64,000 nt of DNA from Cherax quadricarinatus (lineage: Eukaryota; Arthropoda; Malacostraca; Decapoda; Parastacidae): contig NC_091369.1 in assembly GCF_038502225.1 (NCBI RefSeq), forward strand, positions 13,917,469 to 13,981,468, in the 5' to 3' direction. Each line of letters begins with the position of its first letter. Position 1 is the stretch's first letter. The notes below the pieces were generated by a model. The model saw only the letters and a list, made by a program, of their open reading frames with translations. It did not search any database and was not told where the DNA came from. Below, in pieces: positions 11,846-23,203 of the stretch. A program made the translations under genes and the position numbers.

Positions 11846-12228
11846 TGTCGATGAATAAATGTATAATGAACACTTGTTAATATACAACGCACTTCTTGCC
11901 GAATAGGGTAAGTAAAAAAATTGTGTAAGCAATAATTTCTCAGAAATCATTCTGAACCTAACGAAAAAAGATATATTTAATTGTGTTTGTTTATTAAATT
12001 ATTGTAAACTTATGTAAAATATATTTAGTTGGATTAGGTCAAATTAAACTGTGCTTGTTATAATAAGGTTAGGTAAGTTTCCTAAGGTTCTTTTGGTACA
12101 AAATCATTAATTTTTATATTAATTTAAATTAAAAAAATATATCTAAATGTATAAGAGAAAAATTTAAAAAGGACTTAATTTTAAATGAGTTCTTGCTAAT
12201 TGACCAGTTTTACTTATTCGGCACGACA
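11846..12228 (-). mobile_element. TIR element (MITE-like), copy 1
   Basis: The right end is TTATTCGGCACGACA followed by TATATATA. The interior aligns with the copies at 40841 and 57839 throughout, including the complement of CCTAACCTTATTATAACAAG. The left terminal repeat is degraded beyond the TGTCG at 11846-11850. It is non-autonomous: no ORF. Confidence 0.8.
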
Positions 12229-12668
12229 TATATATATTAAGAGACAACAGACTTTAATTTGGAAAGTGTCATTAAAACATAAGACAAAAATAGAAAAAAA
12301 GAAAATGCGTAAGAAAGGATGTTGAAGTGAAAAATAATTTCTAATTTTCTTTCTGTGTTCTAGCTGAAATTCCATTTTTTAGAGAAATATTAAAGTTTAC
12401 CCATGAAAGGAAAACTGATTAGAGGGAAAACGATCCAGGAAATTGCAAAGTCTCATCTGCCTGCGGGAAAATGGCCCACGTGTTTTCCAGAGTCGAGATT
12501 ATGAACTTCTCACATGCTGAGTAAGATACTCACTTTCCTTCCCTTTTTTCGTTTTTTTTTTTACCTGATGCAGAGGCTTGGCAGCGAGGAGGTTAGTGAA
12601 GAGGAATGTGATGATGGGAGGTTTCTGAGAGTGAAGGAACTCTTAGTATTGTGTGTAATTACGACAGG
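12229..12668. other. No gene recognised
   Basis: AT-rich. The short frame near 12514 has no recognisable domain. Confidence 0.3.
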
Positions 12669-12758
12669 GTGTTTCACTCGTAGGAGGCCCCGAGTTACCG
12701 TTTACTACAATGTACAACTACGGGAGTACCAACTCGGTGCCTCCTACGAGTGTAACAC
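12669..12758. repeat. Inverted repeat, 28-bp arms
   Basis: The left arm 12669-12696 contains CACTCGTAGGAGGCCCCGAG. The right arm 12731-12758 is its near complement (CTCGGTGCCTCCTACGAGTG). The loop is about 34 nt and no hammerhead-like core is present. Confidence 0.8.
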
Positions 12759-13252
12759 TGTACGTACTTGTAATTCAATATAACCTCAGCTCTTTCTACC
12801 TCAGCACATGCAAGAAGCTTTATTTCTCTGTTTCTGAGTGTTCTGGAGGCAGAGCTACAACTCGACTCACTCAAGTGAACTAAGAGCTGTACTTCAACCC
12901 TCTCAAGAGGTGCAGAAAATGGTGTTAAACAAAGATGCCCAAAGGTTTACTCTCAAGAGTCCCAGGAGCTGTGGATCAACTCCCTCAAGAAGACTTTATA
13001 ACCCATACGAGATCAGTAATTTTTTAATTCAATAAGAATAACTATAAAAGGAGAGAGCTGTAGATAAGCCCTTTCAGGGGGCCCAGGAGGTGGAACTCGA
13101 CCAGCCAGACACCATAAAAATTAGACCAGTCTATTGCCAAATCCAGGCTAATGCCGTAGACTTTTTGCAATCTCGAGACGGCTGAGATAGGATTATCAAA
13201 GCTTATTCTTTGGGTAGCAATGAAAAATAGGTTGGTCATATATTTTATTTGG
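12759..13252. other. No gene recognised
   Basis: Recurrent CTCAAGAG and GAGCTGT words suggest a very old tandem repeat, but periodicity is not clear by eye. Confidence 0.25.
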
Positions 13253-13550
13253 TAATAATAATATCTTTATTTACTACAAGTACATGTACAAGGTATACAG
13301 TCCTAGCTGACAACAATGACATACTACTATATAGAAAGTCCCTTGTTATGCTCCGCATTTCGGGCAAATTAGGTCAGTGTTCCAGGATGCGACCCACACC
13401 AGTCGACTAACACCCAGGTACCCATTTTACTGATGGGTGAACATAGACAACAGGTGGAAAGAAACACGTCCAATGTTTCTACTCTGGCTGGGAATCGAAC
13501 CCAGGCCCTCGCAGTGTGAAGCCAGAGCGTTAACCACCAGGCCACCAGAC
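13253..13550 (-). mobile_element. tRNA-headed SINE, head type 2
   Basis: The minus-strand head has a box-A-like TGGCCTGGTGGTTAACGC (near 13527-13544) and a box-B-like GGTTCGATTCC (13490-13500). The body matches the copy at 6547-6856, and its 3' end is AAAGATATTATTATT. The head differs from that copy. Confidence 0.88.
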
Positions 13551-13564
13551 ACCAGGTTTGTGTT

Positions 13565-13632
13565 TGAGAAGGACTTGCCTAATGTGGGCCAGTAGGCCTG
13601 CTTCAGTGTTCCTCCTTTATTATGTTCTTGTG
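13565..13632 (+). repeat. Solo CR1/L2-type 3' tail
   Basis: It contains GGGCCAGTAGGCCTGCTTCA and then TATGTTCTTGTGA. It matches the 3' end of the full CR1-like LINE at 51110-51195 and is therefore an extremely 5'-truncated copy. Confidence 0.75.
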
Positions 13633-13845
13633 ATGACTTTCACGAAGAGTCCTGCTTCCCTATCACGTGAAAAATCACGTTAATTAATGTGATAAATCAC
13701 AACAGTTAAAAGCAAAATAACTAAGTATTTGATTTAAGTGTAATTTTCTGAATTTTCTGTAGTGTGAAAAAAAAAAATTTAAACCGCTAAAGGAAATTTT
13801 TTACAAAAATATGACATAGATACTAGGCTGTATGACGATCCATTT

Positions 13846-14008
13846 ATAATAATAATTTTATTTACAAATACACGTACAAGGTATACAAGCCTAGCTGACA
13901 TCAGTGACATACTACTATATAGAAAGCCGCTTGTTATGCAGAGCATTTCGGGCACATTACCTCAATTTTGTCCACGGGATGCGACCCACACCAATCGGAT
14001 TCCCTAAT
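13846..14008 (-). mobile_element. 5'-truncated SINE
   Basis: The 3' half of the same SINE body: the (ATT)n end, then complements of the TACTACTATATAGAAAG and GGATGCGACCCACACC landmarks. The tRNA head is missing. Confidence 0.8.
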
Positions 14009-14696
14009 GCTCTAAAAAGGGTATACATTACACCCCTATTTTTCTAACGGTGGCAAATATACATTTTTGCCCAATTAAAAAAAACCAGAACCTCTGTTTA
14101 GTAAGAAATTCCAGCGTTGACAAAATAATGCGGATATGAATGGACAGACTAGTCACAGGGAAACTAATATTATATTTTTTTAATCAAACTGGCACTTACA
14201 GAGCACAATAATAATATAAATCCTTTCATGAACATTTCTTTGGTGCCACTTTTGTATACGATCTACATAGCCAACGTGATCTACAGGAGTCAAATTAGGT
14301 TAGGTTAGGCTATTACTTTTCTTGTAGATCGCATACCAAACTTGCTTCATGAAACGTAGATCGGAAACCAAAGTAGTACCCATTACTTTTGTAAGGAAAG
14401 TTTGTAAGGAGAGTTTGAACCTCTGAAGAGGAAAATAAATGGATAACCACAACAAATATATCTTTTCTGGGAAGGTCTGGCTTTCTTGGGTATTCTGGGT
14501 TACTGACCCTCCGGTCTTATTGGTCCGAATAAACAAGGCGTGTGGGTCTTCACTGTTTGGCATAATTGAGTATTGTGTTTCTTGTTTTTAGTTGTAAAAG
14601 ACTGTGTTGTTTACTTAGTTTTGCTGATGTTGTAAATGATTATCATTAATCATATTCCTTTTCAGTTATCGCGTTTTGTTGCGTGTTTGCTAATTT
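14009..14696. other. No gene recognised
   Basis: AT-rich. A diffuse inverted similarity (GTAGATCGCATACCAAACTT versus CGATCTACATAGCCAACG near 14260-14345) hints at another old foldback. No coding signal. Confidence 0.3.
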
Positions 14697-16500
14697 TTGG
14701 TGCACTACCCTCCTCGGTGGTGCACTACCCTCCTTGGTGGTGCATCACCCTCCTTGGTGGTGCACCACCGTCCCTGGTGGTGCATCACTCTCTTTGGTGA
14801 AGCATTACTCTCCTTGACCCTCTCCCTGGTGCACCAACCTCTCCCTGGTGCACCAACCTCTCCCTGGTGCACCAACCTCTCCCTGGTGCACCAACCTCTC
14901 CCTGGTGCACCAACCTCTCCCTGGTGCACCAACCTCTCCCTGGTGCACCAACCTCTCCCTGCTGCACCAACCTCTCCCTGGTGCACCAACCTCTCCCTGG
15001 TGCACCAACCTCTCCCTGGTGCACCAACCTCTCCCTGCTGCACCAACCTCTCCCTGGTGCACCAACCTCTCCCTGCTGCACCAACCTCTCCCTGCTGCAC
15101 CAACCTCTCCCTGCTGCACCAACCTCTCCCTGGTGCACCAACCTCTCCCTGGTGCACCAACCTCTCCCTGGTGCACCAACCTCTCCCTGGTGCACCAACC
15201 TCTCCCTGCTGCACCAACCTCTCCCTGGTGCACCAACCTCTCCCTGGTGCACCAACCTCTCCCTGGTGCACCAACCTCTCCCTGGTGCACCAACCTCTCC
15301 CTGGTGCACCAACCTCTCCCTGGTGCACCAACCTCTCCCTGCTGCACCAACCTCTCCCTGGTGCACCAACCTCTCCCTGGTGCACCAACCTCTCCCTGGT
15401 GCACCAACCTCTCCCTGCTGCACCAACCTCTCCCTGCTGCACCAACCTCTCCCTGGTGCACCAACCTCTCCCTGGTGCACCAACCTCTCCCTGGTGCACC
15501 AACCTCTCCCTGGTGCACCAACCTCTCCCTGCTGCACCAACCTCTCCCTGGTGCACCAACCTCTCCCTGGTGCACCAACCTCTCCCTGCTGCACCAACCT
15601 CTCCCTGGTGCACCAACCTCTCCCTGGTGCACCAACCTCTCCCTGCTGCACCAACCTCTCCCTGGTGCACCAACCTCTCCCTGGTGCACCAACCTCTCCC
15701 TGGTGCACCAACCTCTCCCTGGTGCACCAACCTCTCCCTGGTGCACCAACCTCTCCCTGGTGCACCAACCTCTCCCTGCTGCACCAACCTCTCCCTGCTG
15801 CACCAACCTCTCCCTGGTGCACCAACCTCTCCCTGGTGCACCAACCTCTCCCTGGCGCACCACCCTCTCCCTGGTGCACCCCCCTCTCCCAGGTGCACCA
15901 CCCTCTCCCTGGTGCACCACCCTCTCCCTGGTGCACCACCCTCTCCCTGGTGCACCAACCTCTCCCTGGTGCACCACCCTCTCCCTGGTGCACCAACCTC
16001 TCCCTGGTGCACCACCCTCTCCCTGGTGCACCAACCTCTCCCTGGTGCACCACCCTCTCCCTGGTGCACCAACCTCTCCCTGGTGAACCACCCTCTCCCT
16101 GGTGCATCACCCTCCCTGGTGCACCACCCTCTCACTGGAGCACCACCCTCTCACTGGAGCACCACCCTCTCACTGGAGCACCACCCTCTCACTGGAGCAT
16201 CACCCTCCCTGGTGCACCACCCTCTCACTGGAGCACCACCCTCTCACTGGAGCACCACCCTCTCACTGGAGCACCACCCTCTCACTGGAGCACCACCCTC
16301 TCACTGGAGCACCACCCTCTCACTGGAGCACCACCCTCTCACTGGAACACCACCCTCTCACTGGAGCACCACCCTCTCACTGGAACACCACCCTCTCACT
16401 GGAGCACCACCCTCTCACTGGAGCACCACCCTCTCACTGGAACACCACCCTCTCACTGGAGCACCACCCTCTCACTGGAGCACCACCCTCCAGGGTGCAC
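14697..16500. repeat. Minisatellite, 19-bp unit, about 90 copies
   Basis: The main block (about 14820-16120) has unit CCTCTCCCTGGTGCACCAA with a GGTGCA/GCTGCA variant. The right block (about 16120-16490) uses CCTCTCACTGGAGCACCAC. A looser 19-20-bp form (CCTCCTTGGTGGTGCA) starts the array at 14697. No frame of the unit has a stop on either strand, so six very long frames (up to 612 codons) appear. They are not genes. Confidence 0.98.
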
Positions 16501-16639
16501 CAGCCTTTTTGACTGCTACGTCTATCAGGCTCTAGTTTATAGCGACTCGAACCTCCGTTAGCCTCAGGACAGCCAAGAAGTAAATATGGTGATGAATGAA
16601 AACACTTGAATGCTCTCGTTAATTAGGTTAAGTAATGGT

Positions 16640-16745
16640 CGTCAGGAAACAGGACAAGTGTTTCCTGACGCGGGTGTTAATCATATGACCCACCGCTGGA
16701 GGTTTTGGTTATCTGACTGAGGCCTTCCACTGGCTTACCCCTCCA
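16640..16745. repeat. Hairpin plus repeat family Q copy
   Basis: CGTCAGGAAACA (16640-16651) pairs with TGTTTCCTGACG (16659-16670). The following CATATGACCCACCGCTGGAG, GGTTATCTGACTGAGGCC and TTCCACTGG are the complement of 18215-18290. Confidence 0.6.
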
Positions 16746-17130
16746 CCCCTCTAAAAATTATGGTTACGATTATAACCAATTTTTATTACTCGTTAGATAT
16801 GGAAAATGGGAAGCACAAACGAGTCTCAAAGACCATGGAAGATGGGCGAGAATGTTGCCGCTTGAACGATCGATTTTAACTGTGTTTAAACACTTTTAAC
16901 AAAACAGATATTGAATGAATGATGGTGGATATGTTTTCCTCTCTGCCTCACTGTACATTGGCGGTGAAACTTTCCATGTTATTAAGCAATGGCTATCAAT
17001 TAGGAGGAGACAACATTATTAATGAAGAAAATGGTACCTTAGATTTTTTTATTACAATGGTCGTACAACAATGAGATGCAAATTATGAGAAAATAGTTCT
17101 GGATTCACTGGAAAATTTAAAAATTATACT
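16746..17130. other. No gene recognised
   Basis: AT-rich, no supportable feature. Confidence 0.3.
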
Positions 17131-17290
17131 GTTCAAAAAAAAAAAATATAAAAAAATAGTGAAATTCCAAGAACTTTCGTGATTTCTCACATTATCAAGG
17201 AATAACATTTGGATTTATACTCTTTTCACTGTAGTTATTTTGCATATTGTGATATCACCTGTTTGCTGTGGAATAATTGCAGTCATAACT
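17131..17290 (-). mobile_element. Element with hammerhead-like motif, family F, second copy
   Basis: The motif at 17164-17203 on the minus strand keeps stem I ATTCC/GGAAT, the TTGATAAT core and stem II GTGA/TCAC with a GAAA loop. The stem III palindrome is damaged (AGTTCT instead of AGCGCT). The flank GTGATATCACCTGTTTGCTG matches 11200-11225 inverted. Confidence 0.68.
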
Positions 17291-17439
17291 GTGTACAACG
17301 AACACATAACGAAGCACCGAAAGTGTTGCTTTGCTTCTGTAATTGCAAATAATATGCACACATGCCAAATGCTCGTGTGGCAAATCTAAGAAGATTCCAG
17401 CAGTCTGTCATGTTCTTATTCACGATCCTGGACGCATGG

Positions 17440-17600
17440 CAGGTCCATCCTGGAGTACGTAGCACCAGCATGGAACCTTGTCCTGATAAGCACGTAAAGG
17501 CTGGAGAAAGCGTCAAGATATGCAACGGAACTAGTCCCAGAGGTAAAAGGAATGATCTACGAGAATAGGGTGAAGTACCTGGAGAAACTGAGAGTAGAGT
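17440..17600 (+). pseudogene. CR1-like LINE fragment (RT C-terminal)
   Basis: Across frames it reads ILEYVAPAWN, then RYATELVPEVKGMIYENRVKY. This corresponds to the RPILEYAAPVWN and RFATRLVSELRGMSYEERL segments of the element at 58.4-60.4 kb. Frameshifted and short. Confidence 0.6.
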
Positions 17601-17742
17601 TGTCCATTCACCCCCTCCAGTTTGTAGGGTTGATCGTGCTAAAAGTTTAAAATGCTTGAATAGAGACTAGCGAGGGTGGAGAGGATAATAGATTGAGGGA
17701 GGTGAGAAGTGCTTAAGGAAGTGCAAAGTTTATGTTGCTGTC

Positions 17743-17802
17743 TAAAGGTCAAAGAGGGAGTCTGTGTCAAAGGTGGGGCCGTCAGCGAGGGAGGTTGCAC
17801 CC
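17743..17802 (-). pseudogene. Fragment of the I/Jockey-like LINE 3' part
   Basis: The minus strand reads CTCGCTGACGG, then CCCACCTTTGACACAGACTC. This is nearly identical to 51928-51966 in the 3' half of the decayed I/Jockey-like element. Confidence 0.65.
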
Positions 17803-18063
17803 TGAGGAGGGTAAAAATGAGCCTTCAATTTTTTTTTTATTCAGGTACAGATTCACTTAACTACAATCATCATATTAGTAACATGTGTAAATTAGAATAA
17901 ACTCAAAAAAAAAAAAAATCATTGACATATCCCATGCAGGGGCTGCATGAACTGTTCCTAGGATACAATGTTATATAAATTCCCAGAGCTGTCACGGCAA
18001 GCACCTGATACCCTTGTCCCTGTCGTTTCTACATACCCATGTGAGGCGGCGCTTCTCCACTCT

Positions 18064-18150
18064 TGTGACCGCAAAAGCTAAATATAGGAACCGTCTTCAC
18101 TGTCAGCTTGACAGTCAAGACGGTTGCTAAATTTAGCTTTTAAGGTCACA
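18064..18150. repeat. Short palindrome, about 40-bp arms
   Basis: TGTGACCGCAAAAGCTAAAT at 18064-18083 is matched by ATTTAGCTTTTAAGGTCACA at 18131-18150, and CCGTCTTCACTGTCA by TGACAGTCAAGACGG. The loop is only a few nucleotides. No ribozyme-like core seen. Confidence 0.8.
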
Positions 18151-18189
18151 TGGCCTGGCACTCTCACCTGTTCTGCCTCTCTTCAAATT

Positions 18190-18300
18190 GCTTCTGAGTA
18201 AAATGACAAGCTTTTAAAGGGTTGCAGGTGGAAGGTCTCGGTCAGATGACCAAGAGCTCCAGCTGAGGGTCCTATGACTAAGAACATTACCTAACTTCAG
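18190..18300 (+). repeat. Repeat family Q copy
   Basis: AGGTGGAAGGTCTCGGTCAG, then TGACCAAGAGCTCCAGCTGA, complementary to 16676-16740. Class unknown. Confidence 0.55.
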
Positions 18301-18445
18301 TAAAATACAGAACCAGATGTCTGGCTGAATTGTTTATTTTTTTCAACTAAGTAATCGTATGTTTCGTAACTTCAGCCAGATGGAGAATTTTTTTGTGCTC
18401 GTTTCAATGTATATAATTTTTCTTGTAGATGAATAGTTCACAGAA

Positions 18446-18728
18446 CCGACAAGTTAGACACATGTGCAACACTTGGGTATCTTTAATGAGGAAACGTTTC
18501 GCCACACAGTAGCTTCATCAGTCCATACAAAGGAGAATGGTGATGAGCAGGAGTAGTATTCTTTTCAAGATTGATGGATTGATCACATCGGCTCAAGGCT
18601 GAGGGACTGATTACCTCAAACTCCTCCTGTTCTTCATCATTCCCCTTTGTATGGACTGATGAAGTCACTGTGTGGCGAAACATTTCCTCATTAAAGACAC
18701 CCAGGTGTTGCTCATGTGTCTAATTTGT
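18446..18728. mobile_element. Foldback element, hammerhead-like family B, both arms intact or near-intact
   Basis: About 85-bp inverted arms start TTAGACACATGTGCAACACT (left) and end in its complement. Minus-strand motif 18490-18524: stem I GGA/TCC, core CTGATGAA, stem II GCTAC/GTGGC with loop TGT, GAA, palindrome ACGT, unpaired T. Plus-strand motif 18653-18687: same core with stem II GTCAC/GTGGC, but stem III reads ACAT. The stem II differences between arms keep G-C or G-U pairing. The spacer 18540-18630 is unique sequence. Confidence 0.8.
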
Positions 18729-18829
18729 CATATTTTTTCTTATTACTAGATTACTTTGGTTCTACTAATCAACAATAAAATGTATATTAAGTTTTTATCA
18801 AAAATTTTGAGATTATGTTCTTTTGTTGT

Positions 18830-19060
18830 GATAAATTTGACTCGGGGGCACAAAAGCTAGTAAAGATCAGACAACCCTGCATTAGAGGACAGAATTACAG
18901 GGGGAAGACAAAACTCCATATAAAATACTTATTGTACTTGATGGGGAAGAGGCGGGAAACAGGTCCACGAGAGAACAGTTGGAAGGACACAAATAAGTCA
19001 CGGGGATGTCAGAAAGTACTTCTTCAGCCTCAGGGTGGTCAGTAGTGAAATAACCTGAAT
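18830..19060 (+). pseudogene. CR1-like LINE fragment (RT C-terminal)
   Basis: The translated MGKRRETGPRENSWKDTNKS, then RGCQKVLLQPQGGQ, parallels the GRNRMFWRW, SHRDVRKYFFSHRVV region of the 58.4-60.4 kb element, with frameshifts. Confidence 0.5.
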
Positions 19061-19375
19061 GAAGCAGTGGCAGAGGCTCCATACATAATCTGAAGAATAT
19101 GTATGAAAGGGGACCCACGAGGCTAACAGGGGGTAAATCCGGGAACAAGCAGGTTAATAGGCAGGATTAAGAGTGGAGACTGGTCCCCCAACAACACCCT
19201 CACTTCCACTACCTTCCCCACATGCACAAGATTAGGAGATACATAATCACGGCATGAAAAAATCCACCGAGTAAAGACACAGGCGAGTCACGGGAACAAC
19301 AGATTGTACTTTCCACTCTTTGATAAGTGAGACACTAGATGACGTGGTAGAAGTAACCTGTACAGTGGCCACTGA

Positions 19376-19377
<2 letters not shown>

Positions 19378-19459
<82 letters not shown>
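19378..19459. repeat. (CA)n microsatellite
   Basis: About 40 uninterrupted CA repeats. Confidence 0.99.
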
Positions 19460-19461
<2 letters not shown>

Positions 19462-19899
19462 CATTACAACGCCGGCACAGAGCCCCTCATGATCAAACAT
19501 AGAAAGCAACTATAAAAGATCCTAAGAGATTGATTCTGGACCTGAGGACGACCGACATATAACAACACTTAAGCACTAGCACTATTTTTCATGTATATTC
19601 ACATGCGGTGCTGAATCTATGCGGGTCATTCATCACAAGGAGGGTCGCAGGCTCGATACATCATTCACTATTCACGAAGCAAAACGCAGAACACTAAATG
19701 GATTATATAATGAGTAGAACGCACTAGATAAAGTACTGGAAGAGGGAAACACTATACGTAGTTTTAAAAAGTAGGTATGATAGAGCTCTTGAGATAATGA
19801 ATCTACAGACCCTTTCGATAGAATGATAACACACTTTTGATAGCAGTTAGAGGACCCAGGAGTAGCCTACGCATTAATGTTACATACACAACTAGTTCA

Positions 19900-20560
19900 G
19901 TTCAGACGGGTAAAACACACACTCAAGGAAAAGGATCTCGGGGTGAATATAATACCAAACACATCTCCTGAAGCGCACATTAACTAAATAACTGCTGCAG
20001 AATACGGGCGCCTGGCAAACTTAAGGAATCGTTCAAAACTCTGTACACGGTGTACAAGAGGCCCTTACTGGAGTATGTAGCTCCAGCTGGTCAAGCACTT
20101 CAAGAAATTAGAGAAAGTGCAAAAGTTTGCAACAAGACTAGTTCCGGAGCTAAGGAGCATTTCCTGTGAGTAGGGGCTAAGGGAAATAGACCTGACGACA
20201 CTGGAGGACAAGAGGTATTGGGAATACATGAAATATAAAATACTGAGAGGAATTGACAAGGTGGGCAGAGACAGGATGTTCCAGAAATGGGATACAACAA
20301 CAAAGGATCACAACTGGAAGTTGAAGATTCAGATAAATCACAGGGATGTTAGAAACTATTTCTTCAGTCATAGAGTTGTCAGGAAGTGGAACAGTCTGGA
20401 GAGTGATGCAGTGAAGGCATTCTACATACATAGCTTGAAGAAGAGGTATGATAAAGCTCATGGTGCAGGGAGAGAGAAGACATAGTAGCAACCAGTGAAG
20501 AGGCGGGGTCAGGAACTATGAATCGACTCCTGCAACCACAATTAGGTGAGTACACACGCT
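19900..20560 (+). pseudogene. CR1-like LINE 3' part with 3' UTR
   Basis: It reads KEKDLGVNIIPNTSPEAHIN, AEYGRLANLR, KKLEKVQKFATRLVPELRS, LREIDLTTLEDKR, ILRGIDKVGRDRMF and HRDVRNYFFSHRVVRKWN, ending AHGAGREKT-stop at 20483-20485. Several stops and frameshifts upstream. The 3' UTR (CTCCTGCAACCACAATTAGG, GAGTACACAC) equals that of the minus-strand element at 58330-58416, so both belong to one family. The 33-bp array begins directly at its 3' end. Confidence 0.75.
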
Positions 20561-20570
20561 CGATATTATC

Positions 20571-21000
20571 TTCGTGGCATCAGAAAACAGTCATACTGAA
20601 GCAATCGTGGCATCAGAAAACAGTCATACTGAAGCAATCGTGGCATCAGAAAACAGTCATACTGAAGCAATCGTGGCATCAGAAAACAGTCATACTGAAG
20701 CAATCGTGGCATCAGAAAACAGTCATACTGAAGCAATCGTGGCATCAGAAAACAGTCATACTGAAGCAATCGTGGCATCAGAAAACAGTCATACTGAAGC
20801 AATCGTGGCATCAGAAAACAGTCATACTGAAGCAATCGTGGCATCAGAAAACAGTCATACTGAAGCAATCGTGGCATCAGAAAACAGTCATACTGAAGCA
20901 ATCGTGGCATCAGAAAACAGTCATACTGAAGCAATCGTGGAATCAGAAAACAGTCATACTGAAGCAATCGTGGCATCAGAAAACAGTCATACTAAAGCAT
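20571..21000. repeat. Minisatellite, 33-bp unit, 13 nearly identical copies
   Basis: The unit starts CGTGGCATCAGAAAACAGTC and continues with ATACTGAAGCAAT. Only two or three substitutions are visible in 13 units, which points to recent expansion or homogenisation. 33 bp equals 11 codons, so three frames remain open on both strands. I do not regard them as genes. Confidence 0.98.
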
Positions 21001-21074
21001 GGACGCAAAGCTTTGTGATTCTTGACTGGCAGCTCTTTTCAATCGGAGACTTTAAAGTGGAGCCTAGATAAAGC

Positions 21075-21215
21075 GGAGCCTGGATACTGGTGACGCGCTC
21101 TTGATCCAAGCAATGGATGTTTCCTGTCCCTTTGATCGATCCTGATTGCGTCCCATTCCCCAGGTTGTGTATGACCCCTTCGCTTTTGGTGCTTTCCCAC
21201 GAATGTAATAATACA
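21075..21215 (+). repeat. Interspersed repeat family G copy
   Basis: GCTCTTGATCCAAGCAATGG, CCTTTGATCGATCCTGATTG, CCCCAGGTTGTGTATGACCC and TTTTGGTGCTTTCCCACGAA in the family order. Confidence 0.7.
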
Positions 21216-21253
21216 AAGTTCTCTCAACCCTTTTTAATATTGTGAATATGATA

Positions 21254-21307
21254 ATGCTGTAAGAGAAAATTTTTAGAAAGGATTTAATTTTACCTATTAG
21301 GCACGAC

Positions 21308-21308
<1 letters not shown>
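21254..21308 (-). mobile_element. TIR element remnant, copy 2
   Basis: TAAGAGAAAATTTTTAGAAA, then TTAATTTTACCTATTAGGCA and CGACA. It is the terminal about 55 bp of the TIR family with an internal deletion of about 28 bp, and abuts (TA)n. Confidence 0.75.
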
Positions 21309-21352
<44 letters not shown>

Positions 21353-21373
21353 ATATATATATATATATATATA
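21309..21373. repeat. (TA)n microsatellite
   Basis: About 65 bp of TA with one C interruption. It flanks the 5' end of the RTE copy. Confidence 0.97.
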
Positions 21374-22230
<857 letters not shown>

Positions 22231-22249
22231 TTTTATTTACATATAAATT

Positions 22250-22400
22250 GAAAAGCAAGACACATGAGCAACAGTTAGGCATCTTTACTCCGAAACGTTT
22301 CGACTATACAGAAGGTTTCTTCAGTCAAATACAGAGGAGGCAGCAGAGGCAGTACAGATGTAATCAGTCCATCTCCCTCGGTGAAGTAGTTTTGAGGAGG
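22250..22400 (-). mobile_element. Foldback-type element, decayed hammerhead-like arm
   Basis: Minus strand near 22283-22326: GACTGAAGAAACC, then GTCGAAACGTTTCGGAG. The outer arm AGACACATGAGCAACAGTTA resembles the arm of the family at 18446. GAA plus ACGT is kept, but stem II and the core are damaged. Confidence 0.5.
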
Positions 22401-22494
22401 TCAGTCCCTCAGCCTTTCAGAGTTCTGCTCCACAGGGTTCTCTGTCACAGTCTAAAAAAAATATTTCTTTACCCCTAAAAAAATGGCTGTTTCG

Positions 22495-22640
22495 ACGCGG
22501 GTGAAGCGCTCTTGCTCCAATGAACTGGAGCTACTCGCCCCTTCTTCGGAACACGCCTCATTACCTCCTAATTACCAGGCGCTGGAACTCCTGCCCCTAC
22601 ATGTTTAGCGCTCCATGAATATAATTCTGCGGTTTATGGT
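22495..22640 (+). repeat. Interspersed repeat family G copy
   Basis: GAAGCGCTCTTGCTCCAATG, CCTCATTACCTCCTAATTAC, CAGGCGCTGGAAC and TGTTTAGCGCTCC. Confidence 0.65.
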
Positions 22641-22739
22641 ATTTTAATAAGGCCATCTACCATGGACTCAATTCTCATCTTAGCAATAAAATGCCATTAA
22701 GCGCATATTGTATCTAATTAACACACTTTTCGGGGAAAT

Positions 22740-22823
22740 AAGATCACAATATGCAAAATAACCACAGTGAAAAAAATGGCGAAATTTCAAGCGCTTTCGT
22801 GATTTCTCACATTATCAAACGCT
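22740..22823 (-). mobile_element. Family F hammerhead-like element, third copy
   Basis: Minus-strand motif 22784-22823: core TTGATAAT, stem II GTGA/TCAC with GAAA loop, GAA and AGCGCT are all intact. The 5' strand of stem I (AGCGT) no longer pairs with GAAAT. The flank GATCACAATATGCAAAATAA is the family F flank. Confidence 0.65.
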
Positions 22824-23002
22824 ATGTGCTTTGTGAGGGAAAAGTTCAACAGATAGGAGTAGCAAGCGAGTATATGGTGACGATAGTTTGATTGCCCGGC
22901 TGCTTGTTAAGGTAGGGTCAGTCTAGCTCCCGCTATCCCCCCTCCTTTTTCCACCCGGAAAGGTGACGTGTGGGGCTCCGACTAAATGGTAATCGTAATA
23001 AA

Positions 23003-23203
23003 GTTGGTAGAATTACCGACAATATGTAAAGTAAAAGGACACAAGTGCAACTAATGTGACATTTATTGTGGCAACGTTTCGCTCTCCAGGAGCTTTATCA
23101 AGCCATTACCTAATGGCTTGATAAAGCTCCTGGAGAGCGAAACGTTGCCACAATAAATGTCACATTAGTTGCACTTGTGTCCTTTTACTTTACATAAATG
23201 GTA
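23003..23203. mobile_element. Foldback element, hammerhead-like family A, perfect palindrome
   Basis: 23024-23108 and 23111-23195 are exact reverse complements (85 bp) separated by CC. The plus motif 23114-23150 has stem I TGGC/GCCA, core TTGATAAA, stem II GCTC/GAGC with loop CTGGA, GAA, palindrome ACGT and an unpaired T. The minus motif is 23069-23105. The left flank carries GGTAGAATTACCGACAA (23006-23022). No ORF. Confidence 0.85.

Noticed and set aside
14697..16561. Six reading frames of 412-612 codons, proline-rich and cysteine-rich
   Set aside because: They are the translation of a stop-free 19-bp tandem repeat in all frames of both strands. No composition bias, start context or domain supports a protein.
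20518..21071. 11-residue repeat proteins and a possible CRISPR-like array
   Set aside because: The 33-bp units are contiguous with no spacers, and the setting is eukaryotic.
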